Positions 7,622 through 15,558 of a stretch of 32,736 nucleotides of DNA are shown piece by piece (the first letter of the stretch is position 1; every line of letters starts with the position of its first letter). The stretch spans positions 61,450 to 94,185 of the forward strand of contig CACZMI010000008.1 in NCBI GenBank assembly GCA_902782245.1, in the 5' to 3' direction. The DNA is from an uncultured Bacteroidales bacterium. Lineage in GTDB: Bacteria; Bacteroidota; Bacteroidia; Bacteroidales; Bacteroidaceae. The notes under the pieces were generated by a model. That model was not told the DNA's origin, did not search any database, and saw nothing but the letters and a program-made list of their open reading frames with translations. A program made the translations under genes and the position numbers.

Positions 7622-8550
7622 ATGAAGAGACATAGTATAAAGGTGAGGCTCCGGGCGTTCCGGATTTGGCAGGTGCTGGGTTACAATCCGTGGAAATCGG
7701 AGTGGACTGTGGCCGATGATGTGCCCGAGGATGGCGTGAAGGGGTTTTATCGCGGCGCGTTTGACAGTATTCCTTTTTTGAATGATGATGCCAAGCGTAC
7801 GTTCGTGCATCTGCTGCTGCGCCCGGGTTACATGATAAGCGATTATATAAAAGGTAAGCATGACCTTTATCTGGCACCGCTTACATCGCTCATAATATTC
7901 TACGCATTCTTCTCTTTGGTTTCATCGATTGCACATCCGGAGTTTAAAACTGATAATGCATCGGATTTCAGTATTGATTCGGACTCCGTTATATCTTCAG
8001 GGTCAATTATCAATCTGGATTTCTCAAGTGTGGATTCGGTTACGATGGCAGAGATTAACCAAGAGGTCAAGCTGAAAACGGATAATCTGATGGGCTATCT
8101 GGAGAAGATAAACATACTGATGCATCTGGACAGTCATCCTGAGGCCGTTGATTCTCCCAAGAAAGCATCGCTGGCTGCATTAGAGAGCGCGTTGCGCAGT
8201 CAGGGCATACAGTATTTCCTGGAGATTTTCCTGTTGCTAGGCCGGCCATGCGTATTGTGCTGCGCAAACAGTCCATGGGGTGGGCTGCATCGGCTACCAC
8301 TGCTGCGTACGTGCTGTGCCAGTTCAGTTTCTTTATGCTGTTTGTGCTGATATTCTCTCTGGGCAAGAGTAATGAGATAGGAATGTTTTTTTGCAGTCTT
8401 CTGATAATGATTGATTATCATCAGCTGTTCGGCATCAGTTACGGAAAGAGTTTCTGGCTCACAGTCAAGACCCTGATTTATTACCTGCTTTTTATAGGCT
8501 TACTGATATTGATTCTGAGTATCGCGGTATTTGTCTATATGTTCATTTGA
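7622..8550 (+). pseudogene. DUF3667-like membrane protein, frameshifted
   Basis: The start MKRHSIKVRLRAF leads into a DUF3667-like core containing LLLRPGYMISDYIKGKHDLY followed by a membrane segment (APLTSLIIFYAFFSLV). The N-terminal zinc-ribbon cysteines usual for the family are absent. The frame is good to about codon 205 (FLEIFLLL, near 8236), then runs into a Cys/Leu-rich tail unlike a membrane protein. Another frame, from about 8230, continues convincingly (RPAMRIVLRKQSMGW, then two strongly hydrophobic segments) to TGA at 8548-8550. Restoring one base near 8231-8241 rejoins both parts into about 310 codons. This is a real pseudogene or a sequencing indel. Its stop lies 3 bases from the convergent anti-sigma-like gene. 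Confidence 0.8.
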
Positions 8551-8553
8551 TAA

Positions 8554-8925
8554 TCAGAATGCCGCTTTGCGTGTGCGTGACAGTATGTAACTTAATGACA
8601 CCGATAGGGCGGCGGCCAGGATAAGGAAGTATTCTTTCCAGGTAGTCAGGAAAACGATTATACCAGCCAGCGCTCCCTGATTGAATTTATTGAGATCTAC
8701 GGGGCAGATATAGCCGATGATTACTGCTGCTGCACCAATAACTATTCCAAGAATAAGTGTAACGATAAGCGCCATGCGGCCGTGGGTGCGCTGACGGTCA
8801 ACTTCGGCCTTGATGCCTTCCACCTGTTTGAGACGGCGGTTTGTCTCCAGCAGGAATGTGGGGTCATCCTTAAGTTGCGGTTTGTTGCTGCGCAGAAATT
8901 CTTCTATGTTGTCCTTTCCGTTCAT
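8554..8925 (-). CDS. Two-TM protein, probable anti-sigma partner
   Basis: A 123-residue protein with a hydrophilic N-terminus (about 1-48, MNGKDNIEEFLRSNKPQLKD...) and two membrane helices (about 50-72, ALIVTLILGIVIGAAAVIIGY; about 92-114, TWKEYFLILAAALSVSLSYIL). It overlaps the ECF sigma gene by ATGA (8922-8925), which implies translational coupling. I take it to hold the sigma factor at the membrane. No named anti-sigma motif is seen; the assignment rests on operon position and topology. Confidence 0.72.
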   Translation of the reverse strand: MNGKDNIEEFLRSNKPQLKDDPTFLLETNRRLKQVEGIKAEVDRQRTHGRMALIVTLILGIVIGAAAVIIGYICPVDLNKFNQGALAGIIVFLTTWKEYFLILAAALSVSLSYILSRTRKAAF

Positions 8926-9407
8926 ATGCTAAGGTATTCTTTTAAGTGATTACGGCCGATAGAGAGCAGGTACTTTACCGTGCCGGAGGGTATTTGCATT
9001 ATGGATGAAATCTCTTTTATATCGTGATCCTCAAAGTAGTGGAGCACTATTGCGGCGCGTTCCTTGTCCGGTATCCTGTCAAGTGCCTGATAGAGTTGCT
9101 GATAACGGAATGAGTCATCGGTGGAGTCATCGGACAGGACACTTTGCGCCTCGAATGAATCATTGGAGACCGTGTCAAGGGTCGCTTTCCTGCAGTTGTC
9201 TATAAAGCAGTTGTAGGCAATCCTGAACAGCCAAGTGCTGAACTTGGAGAGTCCCAGGAATGAGCCCGATGCCACATACGCACGTACCAGGGCGTCCTGG
9301 GCAATGTCATCGGCCAGAGACTGGTTGCCGCTACACAGTCCAAGCAGAAACCTACGTAATGGCTCCTGCTCAGCTCTGATAAGTTCTATGAACCGCTCCC
9401 GGGTCAT
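8922..9407 (-). CDS. ECF-type RNA polymerase sigma factor
   Basis: A 161-residue group 4 sigma-70. Region 2: SLADDIAQDALVRAYVASGS and STWLFRIAYNCFIDNCRK. Region 4: IPDKERAAIVLHYFEDHDI then the helix-turn-helix KEISSIMQIPSGTVKYLLSIGR. It is the middle gene of a compact three-gene operon. The DUF6249 stop directly abuts its ATG (TAAATG), and its own stop overlaps the next ATG. DUF6249-sigma-small membrane protein trios are recurrent in Bacteroidales as far as I know. The regulon is unknown; a candidate self-recognised promoter is noted upstream of the DUF6249 gene. Confidence 0.94.
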   Translation of the reverse strand: MTRERFIELIRAEQEPLRRFLLGLCSGNQSLADDIAQDALVRAYVASGSFLGLSKFSTWLFRIAYNCFIDNCRKATLDTVSNDSFEAQSVLSDDSTDDSFRYQQLYQALDRIPDKERAAIVLHYFEDHDIKEISSIMQIPSGTVKYLLSIGRNHLKEYLSI

Positions 9408-9839
9408 TTATTTACCGTTATTGAGTGATTCTTCCTCTGCCTTGAGTTCATTTGCCAGCATACGCTTGCCTACAAAGTAGCTGATGAACAGGCCTATGCC
9501 TACTGCGATGGCGACGCAGCCAAAGATTGTAAAGTTGGTGATGATGAATGAGTCGGTATAACCAACCAAGGAGAGTACCAGAATTGCTATGCACAGGGAT
9601 ATGCCTACTGCTGTTACTATACATGCTCCGGTCAGTTTGCCCAACAGCTTCTCTTTAAGGCTCTTTTCCTTATGCTGTGATTTAAGGAACTCAGGGTCGA
9701 TTGATGCACCGGACTCGATTGACTTGAGAAGGATCTCTGTTTTCTTGTTGGTTTCGTTCTGGCTTGTGCGGTTGTTCAACCAGACAACGATGATAGGCAT
9801 GATTACGCAAACACCGATCAAAAAAATTGAATTCATCAT
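9408..9839 (-). CDS. DUF6249-type membrane protein
   Basis: The 143-residue product has an N-terminal membrane helix (IFLIGVCVIMPIIVVWL, about 5-21), a polar stretch with NNRTSQNETNKKTEILLKSI, then two more helices (about 73-97 and 102-123). This order of a first helix ending in PIIVVWLNNRT and two late helices fits DUF6249 proteins encoded with ECF sigma factors in Bacteroidetes. An early second Met (MMNS) is an alternative start. Function is not known; a membrane signal-input role for the sigma factor is an inference from the operon. Confidence 0.78.
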   Translation of the reverse strand: MMNSIFLIGVCVIMPIIVVWLNNRTSQNETNKKTEILLKSIESGASIDPEFLKSQHKEKSLKEKLLGKLTGACIVTAVGISLCIAILVLSLVGYTDSFIITNFTIFGCVAIAVGIGLFISYFVGKRMLANELKAEEESLNNGK

Positions 9840-9890
9840 AATGCTTAAGTTTTTATTGTTTAACGTTTACACCGCTTTTCCGGGCGGTTT

Positions 9891-9915
9891 CATACGTTAG
9901 ACGTAAGCGGGTTTC
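9891..9915 (-). promoter_or_regulatory. Possible ECF-type promoter of the DUF6249-sigma operon
   Basis: On the minus strand the region reads GAAACC, then about 12 bases including CGTCTAACG, then GTATG, a spacing and composition like ECF promoters with an AAC-type -35 element. No TAnnTTTG box is found in this 105-base gap, so dependence on the operon's own sigma factor is plausible. A small hairpin (ACCGC at 9871-9875 with GCGGT at 9884-9888) would lie in the leader. Confidence 0.35.
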
Positions 9916-9944
9916 AAAAGGTTGGAAAAGGACATAATTTTTTT

Positions 9945-10451
9945 TTATTCTTTGATCTGGATGCCATCCAGAAGTTTCTTGATCTTGCGCTTGAGTTCTT
10001 TCTGGGTCTGACGGTCTCCCTTACAGAGTTTCTTTATTTCCTTGTTTGACCTCTTTGTGAACTGCCTTTTGAGTTTGTTGAGAGTCTTCTGATCAAATTT
10101 CTTGATCTCCTTGTCTTTGAGCTGGTTAACCATTCCGTCGTCACCTGCCAGGGTGTTGTAGACTACCTGTATGAGCAGGAAAGGCTGGCTGCTTTTAAAA
10201 TCAAAATCAAATTTGAGATTGAGGTTTATAGGGTCAGCGCCGTCAGCTACTCTTACTGAAAAGTCACTGACAATATTCTGTACTGACTGAAGTATCTCGT
10301 TGAGATTAAGATTATCAAAACTCTTGGAAAAGCTTATCGAATCACTGCGAAATGCGGCAGTATTTCTTGCACCTGCAGACTGCGGAATGCAAACAAGAAA
10401 CATAAGCAGGAATATTCCAAACACGCGTTTCAATGTGGTTCTTTGGGTCAT
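9945..10451 (-). CDS. Small secreted Lys-rich protein, unknown
   Basis: A 168-residue protein with a signal peptide (MTQRTTLKRVFGIFLLMFLVCIPQSAGA, cut near 28). The mature part begins with a Ser/Phe/Asn-rich segment (SFSKSFDNLNLNEILQSVQ). It has a short beta-like stretch (INLNLKFDFDF) and ends in a very basic helical tail (about 110-168: KDKEIKKFDQKTLNKLKRQF and repeats of KKL/KKLLDG). No family is recognised. It is likely transcribed on its own and reads toward the DUF6249 operon, with a 105-base gap. The basic tail might bind anionic polymers; this is speculation. Confidence 0.68.
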   Translation of the reverse strand: MTQRTTLKRVFGIFLLMFLVCIPQSAGARNTAAFRSDSISFSKSFDNLNLNEILQSVQNIVSDFSVRVADGADPINLNLKFDFDFKSSQPFLLIQVVYNTLAGDDGMVNQLKDKEIKKFDQKTLNKLKRQFTKRSNKEIKKLCKGDRQTQKELKRKIKKLLDGIQIKE

Positions 10452-10529
10452 ATTGAGATAATTTTAAGGTTTAGTAGTCTGCTAAAAGACGTGTCAGTTC
10501 TTAATATGTTATAAAAGGAGACGATTACT

Positions 10530-10560
10530 TTTGATAACTACAAAGAATAGTTTATGTTTG
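10530..10560 (+). promoter_or_regulatory. Promoter of the thioredoxin-like lipoprotein operon
   Basis: TTTG at 10530-10533, a 19-base spacer and TATGTTTG at 10553-10560 match the Bacteroidetes housekeeping consensus TTTG-N19/20-TAnnTTTG completely. Transcription would start near 10566, giving a leader of about 25 bases before ATG 10592. Genes diverge from this 140-base gap (10452-10591). Confidence 0.8.
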
Positions 10561-10591
10561 TGTTTAGTATTAACTTAATTCTATCCTTGTT

Positions 10592-12379
10592 ATGAAGCGT
10601 ACAATAATCCTTTTGAGTGTTTTGTTTGCTCTGTTGTCCTGCGGACGGAAAGTGAAAGTGTGGGAAAATCCTGTGATCGGTGCCACACGTTATGATCAGT
10701 ACACGATAAAGAAGGTGGTTTTTACCGAGGACAGCACAGTCCTCTATTTTCATGTCCATTATCCCTCAATGGGCGGTTTTACTTTCGGTAAGGAAACCTA
10801 CATAGAGGCCGATGGCAAGCATTATCTGATAACAGGCAGTGACGCATTTGAGCTGGGGCAATATATCACTACGGATCCTAAGACATGGGAAAAGGATTTC
10901 AAACTCTATTTTGAGCCGATGCCCAGGAACACCAAGATGTTTGACATTATAGAAGGTCATTTTGAGGGCGCATACACATTCTTCAACATCCGTCCGGAGG
11001 GTGTAAAACTACCTGTCGGGAAGGTACCTGCAGAATATCTGGCCGATTATCCCGAGGAGGATGAATGGCCTGCTATGAAATATAGTGAAGACCCTGTTAC
11101 AATTCATTTTAAGTCCTTAAACTATAAGCCAGGCATGAAGACCAGATTAGACTTGTGGCATTTTGACATTACTGACCCGTCATCATTCAATCAAGATATT
11201 ATTTACCTTAATGATAATGGAGAGTATGACTACACATGCAAGACTTATTATCCGCAATACATACAGATAGTTATGTCTTCTCCAGGACCTGGATGGGCCT
11301 CAAGTGTTCAGGCTATGATGGCTCCGGGCGAATAACTGACAGTTCTGATTGATGTGAATGTAGTGCCGGATTCTATCCACGACGCTATTGTGGGCTTTAA
11401 GGGTTATCTGGCCAAATACACCCGCAGGAATCATGAAGGTGATAGGTGGCGTATGGCCGACAAGTCCAATATCACTCTTGCGGAATGGACTATTGATCAT
11501 GCAACTACGGTTGCCCAGTTGATTGCAGGGTATGATTCTGTGGTGACTTCATTTGAGAAATTCAATAAAGCAAACGGCTTTTCAGAACTGGAAAGCAAAC
11601 AATTCTTTGATTATGAACTCAGATATTTTGATCTTGTAGCCCGTAGTCAGGATTCGTTGTTCCGTTCCAAGGAATTTCTGGATTTCATACTCAGCAAACG
11701 TCCTGCCTGTTTCTTTGGTGATAACATAGTTCCCACACCGGATTACGAAAGAGTATCCTGTTTGTTCGCGGGTACTGACATCAAGGGTATCGGACCTGAT
11801 TTCTGCCGTTATCTGGATGGTGTTAAACAGGTACAGGGCGGTAAAAAGATAAAGAAGCCGTTCATTGAAGACCCATATCTGTCAAACCTGTATGACAAGG
11901 TAACGGGCGCTGTAGATGAGCAAATGGCCAAGAATAAGAATACCAAGTTTGCTCCTAACGTGCATTATCTGGATCTGGCCGATGTCGCTCCGGAGAACAT
12001 ACTCAGCACCATTCTTGACAGATATAAAGGCAAGACCATCCTTCTTGACATGTGGGAGACCTGGTGCGGCTATTGCATTCAGGGACATCAGGATATGGCA
12101 CCTTATAAAGAAGAGTTGAAGGACAAGGACATCGTATTCCTCTATTTTGCCTCACCAAGTTCACCGTTTGACCAGTGGATGCACTATACTGTAACAGTTC
12201 CAGGTGAGCACTATTACCTCACAGAGGAGCAGAACGATTATCTGTCTGAAAAGGTCTGGGGCACAGGCGGAGTACCAAAATACGCGATTTATTCAGCGAA
12301 TGGCACTCAGCTCTACAAACAGGTAGGTTGGGGTGGCCTGGACAGAATCAAACCCGAAATTGAGAAAGCACTCAAGTAA
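10592..12379 (+). pseudogene. Thioredoxin-like (TlpA/DUF4369 type) lipoprotein, interrupted by in-frame TAA
   Basis: The N-terminal part (MKRTIILLSVLFALLSCGRK) is a lipoprotein signal with lipobox LLSC, so the protein would be envelope-anchored. The frame runs to TAA at codon 248 (11333-11335). The very next codons, in the same frame, continue the expected sequence (APGE-stop-LTVLIDVNVVP, resembling the APGEKLTV-like motif usual in this family), so AAA, GAA or CAA to TAA explains the break. The rest (341 codons from 11354) includes a helical linker and a thioredoxin domain with active site WETWCGYC (about codon 489-496) and a cis-Pro motif GGVPKYAI. Total 596 codons. If real, the truncated first part lacks the redox domain. 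Related family members are periplasmic thiol-disulfide oxidoreductases. Confidence 0.85.
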
Positions 12380-12389
12380 GATTCCGTAA

Positions 12390-12737
12390 ATGACCTTTTT
12401 GCGCAAGATAGGATTGTCATTCAGATACGGCAGCGGCTATTTTGTCGTTGCCGGTCTGGTTTCATTATGTGCGTTTGTCATTGTAGGGATAAATTCGGGC
12501 GACATAGAAGGGCTATCGGAAGGTATTTTCATATGCAAGATCCTTAAGATACTCTCAATACCCATAATCCTGTATCTGTTCCGCAAGTTTGACCGCAGCA
12601 GTGCAATATACTTCTGGCTCAATCTTGGTATAAGCAGTGTGGAGTACTATGTCATTCCCATTGTAATAGAGTATGTGTTTTTCAGGCTGCTCATTTATAT
12701 AGCGCCGCCGTTGTTCACCTTATTGCATTTGAATTGA
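12390..12737 (+). CDS. Small membrane protein next to an ABC ATPase
   Basis: A 115-residue very hydrophobic protein with about three to four membrane segments (around 17-35, 48-64, 70-88 and 90-110). Its start is 10 bases after the stop of the broken thioredoxin gene, and its TGA is one base from the ATG of the ABC ATPase, so the two are one transcript. No family recognised. It could be the membrane partner of the ATPase, although a permease subunit is normally larger, or an unrelated membrane protein. Confidence 0.7.
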   Translation: MTFLRKIGLSFRYGSGYFVVAGLVSLCAFVIVGINSGDIEGLSEGIFICKILKILSIPIILYLFRKFDRSSAIYFWLNLGISSVEYYVIPIVIEYVFFRLLIYIAPPLFTLLHLN

Positions 12738-12738
12738 G

Positions 12739-13410
12739 ATGGAGCAGGAGGATGAAAACGGAAAACTGCTGATTGACAGCGTGCAGCTGCGCTTTGGCGA
12801 AAATGTCGTCCTGCAGAGCGCATTCGTGACTTCATACAAGGGTAGGGTGACAGGTGTGCTGGGACGTAACGGAACGGGTAAATCCTGCCTGTTCAAATGC
12901 ATCATGGGCGGTATACGTCCGCAGAACAAGTATATCCGCCTGAACGATGAGCCGCGCACTGACTATGGGCATATCGGACTGCGTGTCAAGTATCTCCCGC
13001 AGGCTCATTTCATTCCGCCGGGCATGACTCTGCCGCAGGCCTATGAATTATACGGCGTTGATTTTGAGGGGCTTGTAAGGTTTGATGATAAATTTGACTG
13101 CCTGAGAGAGCAGAAGGTCAAGGAATTGTCAGGCGGCGAGAGGCGCATAGCGGAACTCTATATGATTCTTAATTCCGATGCCGAGTTCTGCGTCCTGGAT
13201 GAGCCGTTCTCAAATATCGCACCCGTATATGATGAGAAAATCCGCGCCATGATTCAGGAACAGAAAGCCCGTAAGGGAATCATCATAACGGACCACGTCT
13301 ACGAGGAGATACTCAAGGTGGCCGATGACCTATTCCTGCTCAGGGACGGATTCACCTACCAGATTCACTCCCGCGACGACCTGGTCCGTCTGGGCTATAT
13401 CCTTTCTTAG
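12739..13410 (+). CDS. ABC transporter ATP-binding protein
   Basis: A 223-residue nucleotide-binding domain. Walker A GRNGTGKS (about 41-48), Q-loop region KYLPQ (about 82-86), a slightly altered signature KELSGGERR (about 130-138), Walker B FCVLDEP (about 150-156) and the switch His in IIITDH (about 178-183). The ITDH switch and overall length resemble LptB-type ATPases. The transport partner is not evident; the only neighbour is the small membrane protein upstream. The gene ends with TAG, which shows that TAG is a normal stop here. Repeat copy 3 starts 6 bases after the stop. Confidence 0.9.
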   Translation: MEQEDENGKLLIDSVQLRFGENVVLQSAFVTSYKGRVTGVLGRNGTGKSCLFKCIMGGIRPQNKYIRLNDEPRTDYGHIGLRVKYLPQAHFIPPGMTLPQAYELYGVDFEGLVRFDDKFDCLREQKVKELSGGERRIAELYMILNSDAEFCVLDEPFSNIAPVYDEKIRAMIQEQKARKGIIITDHVYEEILKVADDLFLLRDGFTYQIHSRDDLVRLGYILS

Positions 13411-13416
13411 GTTTTT

Positions 13417-13556
13417 GCCAAAGTGTCCCACAGCAAAGCGGCTCACAGCGCTTGTGGGGCCGATGAGCGTGGGACACAACCCCTGTATGAGCATGTGTCC
13501 CACAGTAACCCGCGTGAGAGCGTATTCTCGGTGGGGTTAGTGTGGGACACTTTGGC
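13417..13556. repeat. 140-bp palindromic repeat, copy 3
   Basis: Same 16-bp ends and length as the other copies. It fills almost the whole 151-base gap between two convergent genes, starting 6 bases after the ATPase stop and ending 5 bases before the M56 stop. With copy 4 it forms a second subgroup: both have AAGCG/CGCTT-type inner stems (AAAGCGGCTCACAGCGCTT region near 13436). A bidirectional terminator role is possible at this site. Confidence 0.93.
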
Positions 13557-13561
13557 GAAAT

Positions 13562-15079
13562 TTATTGGGCGGACTGGATCTCTGTAAGTTCGTCGGTGGT
13601 GACGTCGTCAAGTTCCTTTCCGTTGACCAGGATTTTCTTTATGGGCTTTCCGTCAATGGTGACATTGCCATCGGCGTCAATCTCGGCACCTGGTAGTTTC
13701 TGGATTATATCCTTTACCTGTGCATCATTGGGCACGTTGTTGACATTCACATTGTCCTGATCATCCAGACGGACTGTTGTGTAGTTTTGGCCGTTGACAA
13801 GGATTTTGGATACTTTCTTGCCGTTTACGGTCATATTGCCTTTTTCGTCAATCTCTACATCGGGTAAGGATTTGATCAATTTGTCAACAAATTCCTCGCT
13901 ATATCCGGTGAACTCCATGTTTATGTCCTGGCCGTTGTCCATGTAGCTCATTGTGGGGATAGTCGGGCTGGCATCAGCGGGTTCACTCTTCTTGTAGAGA
14001 ACCTTTCCGTTGATGATGATTTTCTTGACCTCATGTCCCTGTGATGTGATATTTCCTTGAGCGTCGGTCTTGACATCAGGGAGAAATCTTGAAATACCGT
14101 CAAGCGTGATGCCTTCCAATGATTCTCCATCCAGCTTTATCTCATCATATGTTATACTGGCGGAGACGGGCTTGTTGTTGTAAGTTAACTGACCGGAACT
14201 TTTCTTTCCGTCATTGTACACGTAGGTGACCTTGGTTTGGGCATTGAGAGCCAGAGAAATGCAAACTAAGGGGAGAAGATAGAGTGCTCTAAGCAGACTC
14301 CTTCTGGTTGATGTTTCCTTTTCCATCATAAAAATTCGGTTTTTTAAAATACTGTGATTGAAATTATTAGCTATTGTGTATCCGTTCATCGCGGCCGCTT
14401 TGCTAATGAGCAGATACTGATAACTGCGTATGTCGGTGCCGGCGCGCAGTACGGTGTCATCGGCCTCGTATTCATGGACGGCGCGCAGGTCTATGCGCAG
14501 CATCCAGATGGCGGGGTTGAACCACTGCAGGGCGGCAATTATATCGGTTATAAGTACGTCTATTGAATGGCGGAGTGCCACGTGGGCTTTCTCATGATTG
14601 ATGATTGCGGTTTCACGGTTGTTCCAATCGGCCTCGGAGATTACGATGTGTCCCATCCAACTGAATGACGGGGCGTTGCCGGGCATGACGTAGACGGTGG
14701 TGCCATCGGCCGATACCTCCTTACGTGCGTGCCTTATTATACTGCGTACGCGCAGGGCAGATGCCAGAACCCTTGTCAGCACAAAGACTACGCCTGCGGT
14801 ATAGACCGCCATGAGAGCGATGTGCCACCAGGGTGTGGATGGCTGGGCAGGAGTGCTTGAGACGGCTTGCGTGAACTGGGCCACCGGCATAGACAGAACT
14901 TCTGTCTTGTGGATTGTAATGATGCAAACAGGGAGCAGAAGTGAGAGCAAAGCCGTACTCAAGAGCACAATCCTGTTGAGTCTGTGCCATGAATCCTTGA
15001 TGAGCAGCAGACGGAAGAATATGTAGAAGACGGCCATTATGACCGCAACTTTGAGCTGATATATAAGAAAAGTAACCAT
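13562..15079 (-). CDS. M56 family (BlaR1-like) membrane metalloprotease sensor
   Basis: A 505-residue antirepressor-type protein. Three membrane helices lie at about 5-26, 38-56 and 88-109. The gluzincin motif HEKAH is at 162-166 with the third metal ligand region HEYEADD at 202-208. A fourth helix (about 263-280) ends LALNAQ and leads to the extracytoplasmic part. Instead of a penicillin-binding domain, the C-terminus carries three repeats of a motif of the type LPDVEIDEKGN-T-NGK-V-KILVNG (about 333-359, 405-430, 462-488). That motif is known from plug regions of Bacteroidetes TonB-dependent receptors. By analogy with BlaR1/MecR1 it should sense an external signal and cleave the BlaI-type repressor encoded 13 bases upstream. 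Confidence 0.92.
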   Translation of the reverse strand: MVTFLIYQLKVAVIMAVFYIFFRLLLIKDSWHRLNRIVLLSTALLSLLLPVCIITIHKTEVLSMPVAQFTQAVSSTPAQPSTPWWHIALMAVYTAGVVFVLTRVLASALRVRSIIRHARKEVSADGTTVYVMPGNAPSFSWMGHIVISEADWNNRETAIINHEKAHVALRHSIDVLITDIIAALQWFNPAIWMLRIDLRAVHEYEADDTVLRAGTDIRSYQYLLISKAAAMNGYTIANNFNHSILKNRIFMMEKETSTRRSLLRALYLLPLVCISLALNAQTKVTYVYNDGKKSSGQLTYNNKPVSASITYDEIKLDGESLEGITLDGISRFLPDVKTDAQGNITSQGHEVKKIIINGKVLYKKSEPADASPTIPTMSYMDNGQDINMEFTGYSEEFVDKLIKSLPDVEIDEKGNMTVNGKKVSKILVNGQNYTTVRLDDQDNVNVNNVPNDAQVKDIIQKLPGAEIDADGNVTIDGKPIKKILVNGKELDDVTTDELTEIQSAQ

Positions 15080-15092
15080 TGCGTGTGAGTTA

Positions 15093-15464
15093 TTATTTTT
15101 TGTTTTCCAGATGCTGTATAAGTTCCTTTAGTTCATCCACCGTAACCTTGCCGTCGCCAACAAATGCCGATACCGCATTCAGGTATGAGCCAAAGTAGTT
15201 GCCTATGAAACCGCCCATGGAAAACCTGCTGTACTCCTGACGGCTGATGATGGGGAAATACTGATAGGTGGGGCCGTATGCCTTGTGATCCAGGAATCCG
15301 TCCTGCTCCAGCTCGCGCACCTGTGTGGAGAGCGTGTTGAAATGGGGCTGAGGCTCGGGGTATAACTCTCGGAGTTCACGCACAAAGAGTGCTCCCTTGT
15401 CCCAGAAGTGGTTCATTATGACCTCCTTCTTGTCACTCAGTTTGGTAATCTCTTGCTCTTTCAT
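15093..15464 (-). CDS. BlaI/MecI-type winged-helix repressor
   Basis: A 123-residue repressor. I choose the start MKEQEITKLSDKKEVIMN rather than an upstream in-frame codon that would translate the operator. The winged helix is in residues 10-75 (DKGALFVRELRELYP, HFNTLSTQVRELEQDGFLDH), followed by a dimerisation helix region. It represses its own promoter and is inactivated when the M56 protease next door is triggered, by analogy with BlaI/BlaR1. No beta-lactamase gene is present in the window, so the regulated genes are unknown. Confidence 0.92.
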   Translation of the reverse strand: MKEQEITKLSDKKEVIMNHFWDKGALFVRELRELYPEPQPHFNTLSTQVRELEQDGFLDHKAYGPTYQYFPIISRQEYSRFSMGGFIGNYFGSYLNAVSAFVGDGKVTVDELKELIQHLENKK

Positions 15465-15489
15465 AATGCTTGTGTAACTAGTGATGTTG

Positions 15490-15518
15490 CAAATGTAACT
15501 ACTAAAATAGTTGCTCAA
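15490..15518 (-). promoter_or_regulatory. blaI-M56 promoter with operator palindrome between -33 and -7
   Basis: On the minus strand TTG (15518-15516), an 18-base spacer and TACATTTG (15497-15490) form a Bacteroidetes promoter. The palindrome AACTACTAAAATAGTT (15497-15512; AACTA and TAGTT arms) lies inside the spacer, overlapping the upstream edge of the -7 box. A related half-site TGTAACTA occurs again near 15471-15478. This placement is what an autorepressing BlaI protein needs. Confidence 0.65.
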
Positions 15519-15558
15519 CGATTTGTTTAGTTAATATTTGCTAAACGAGCGGTTTTTT

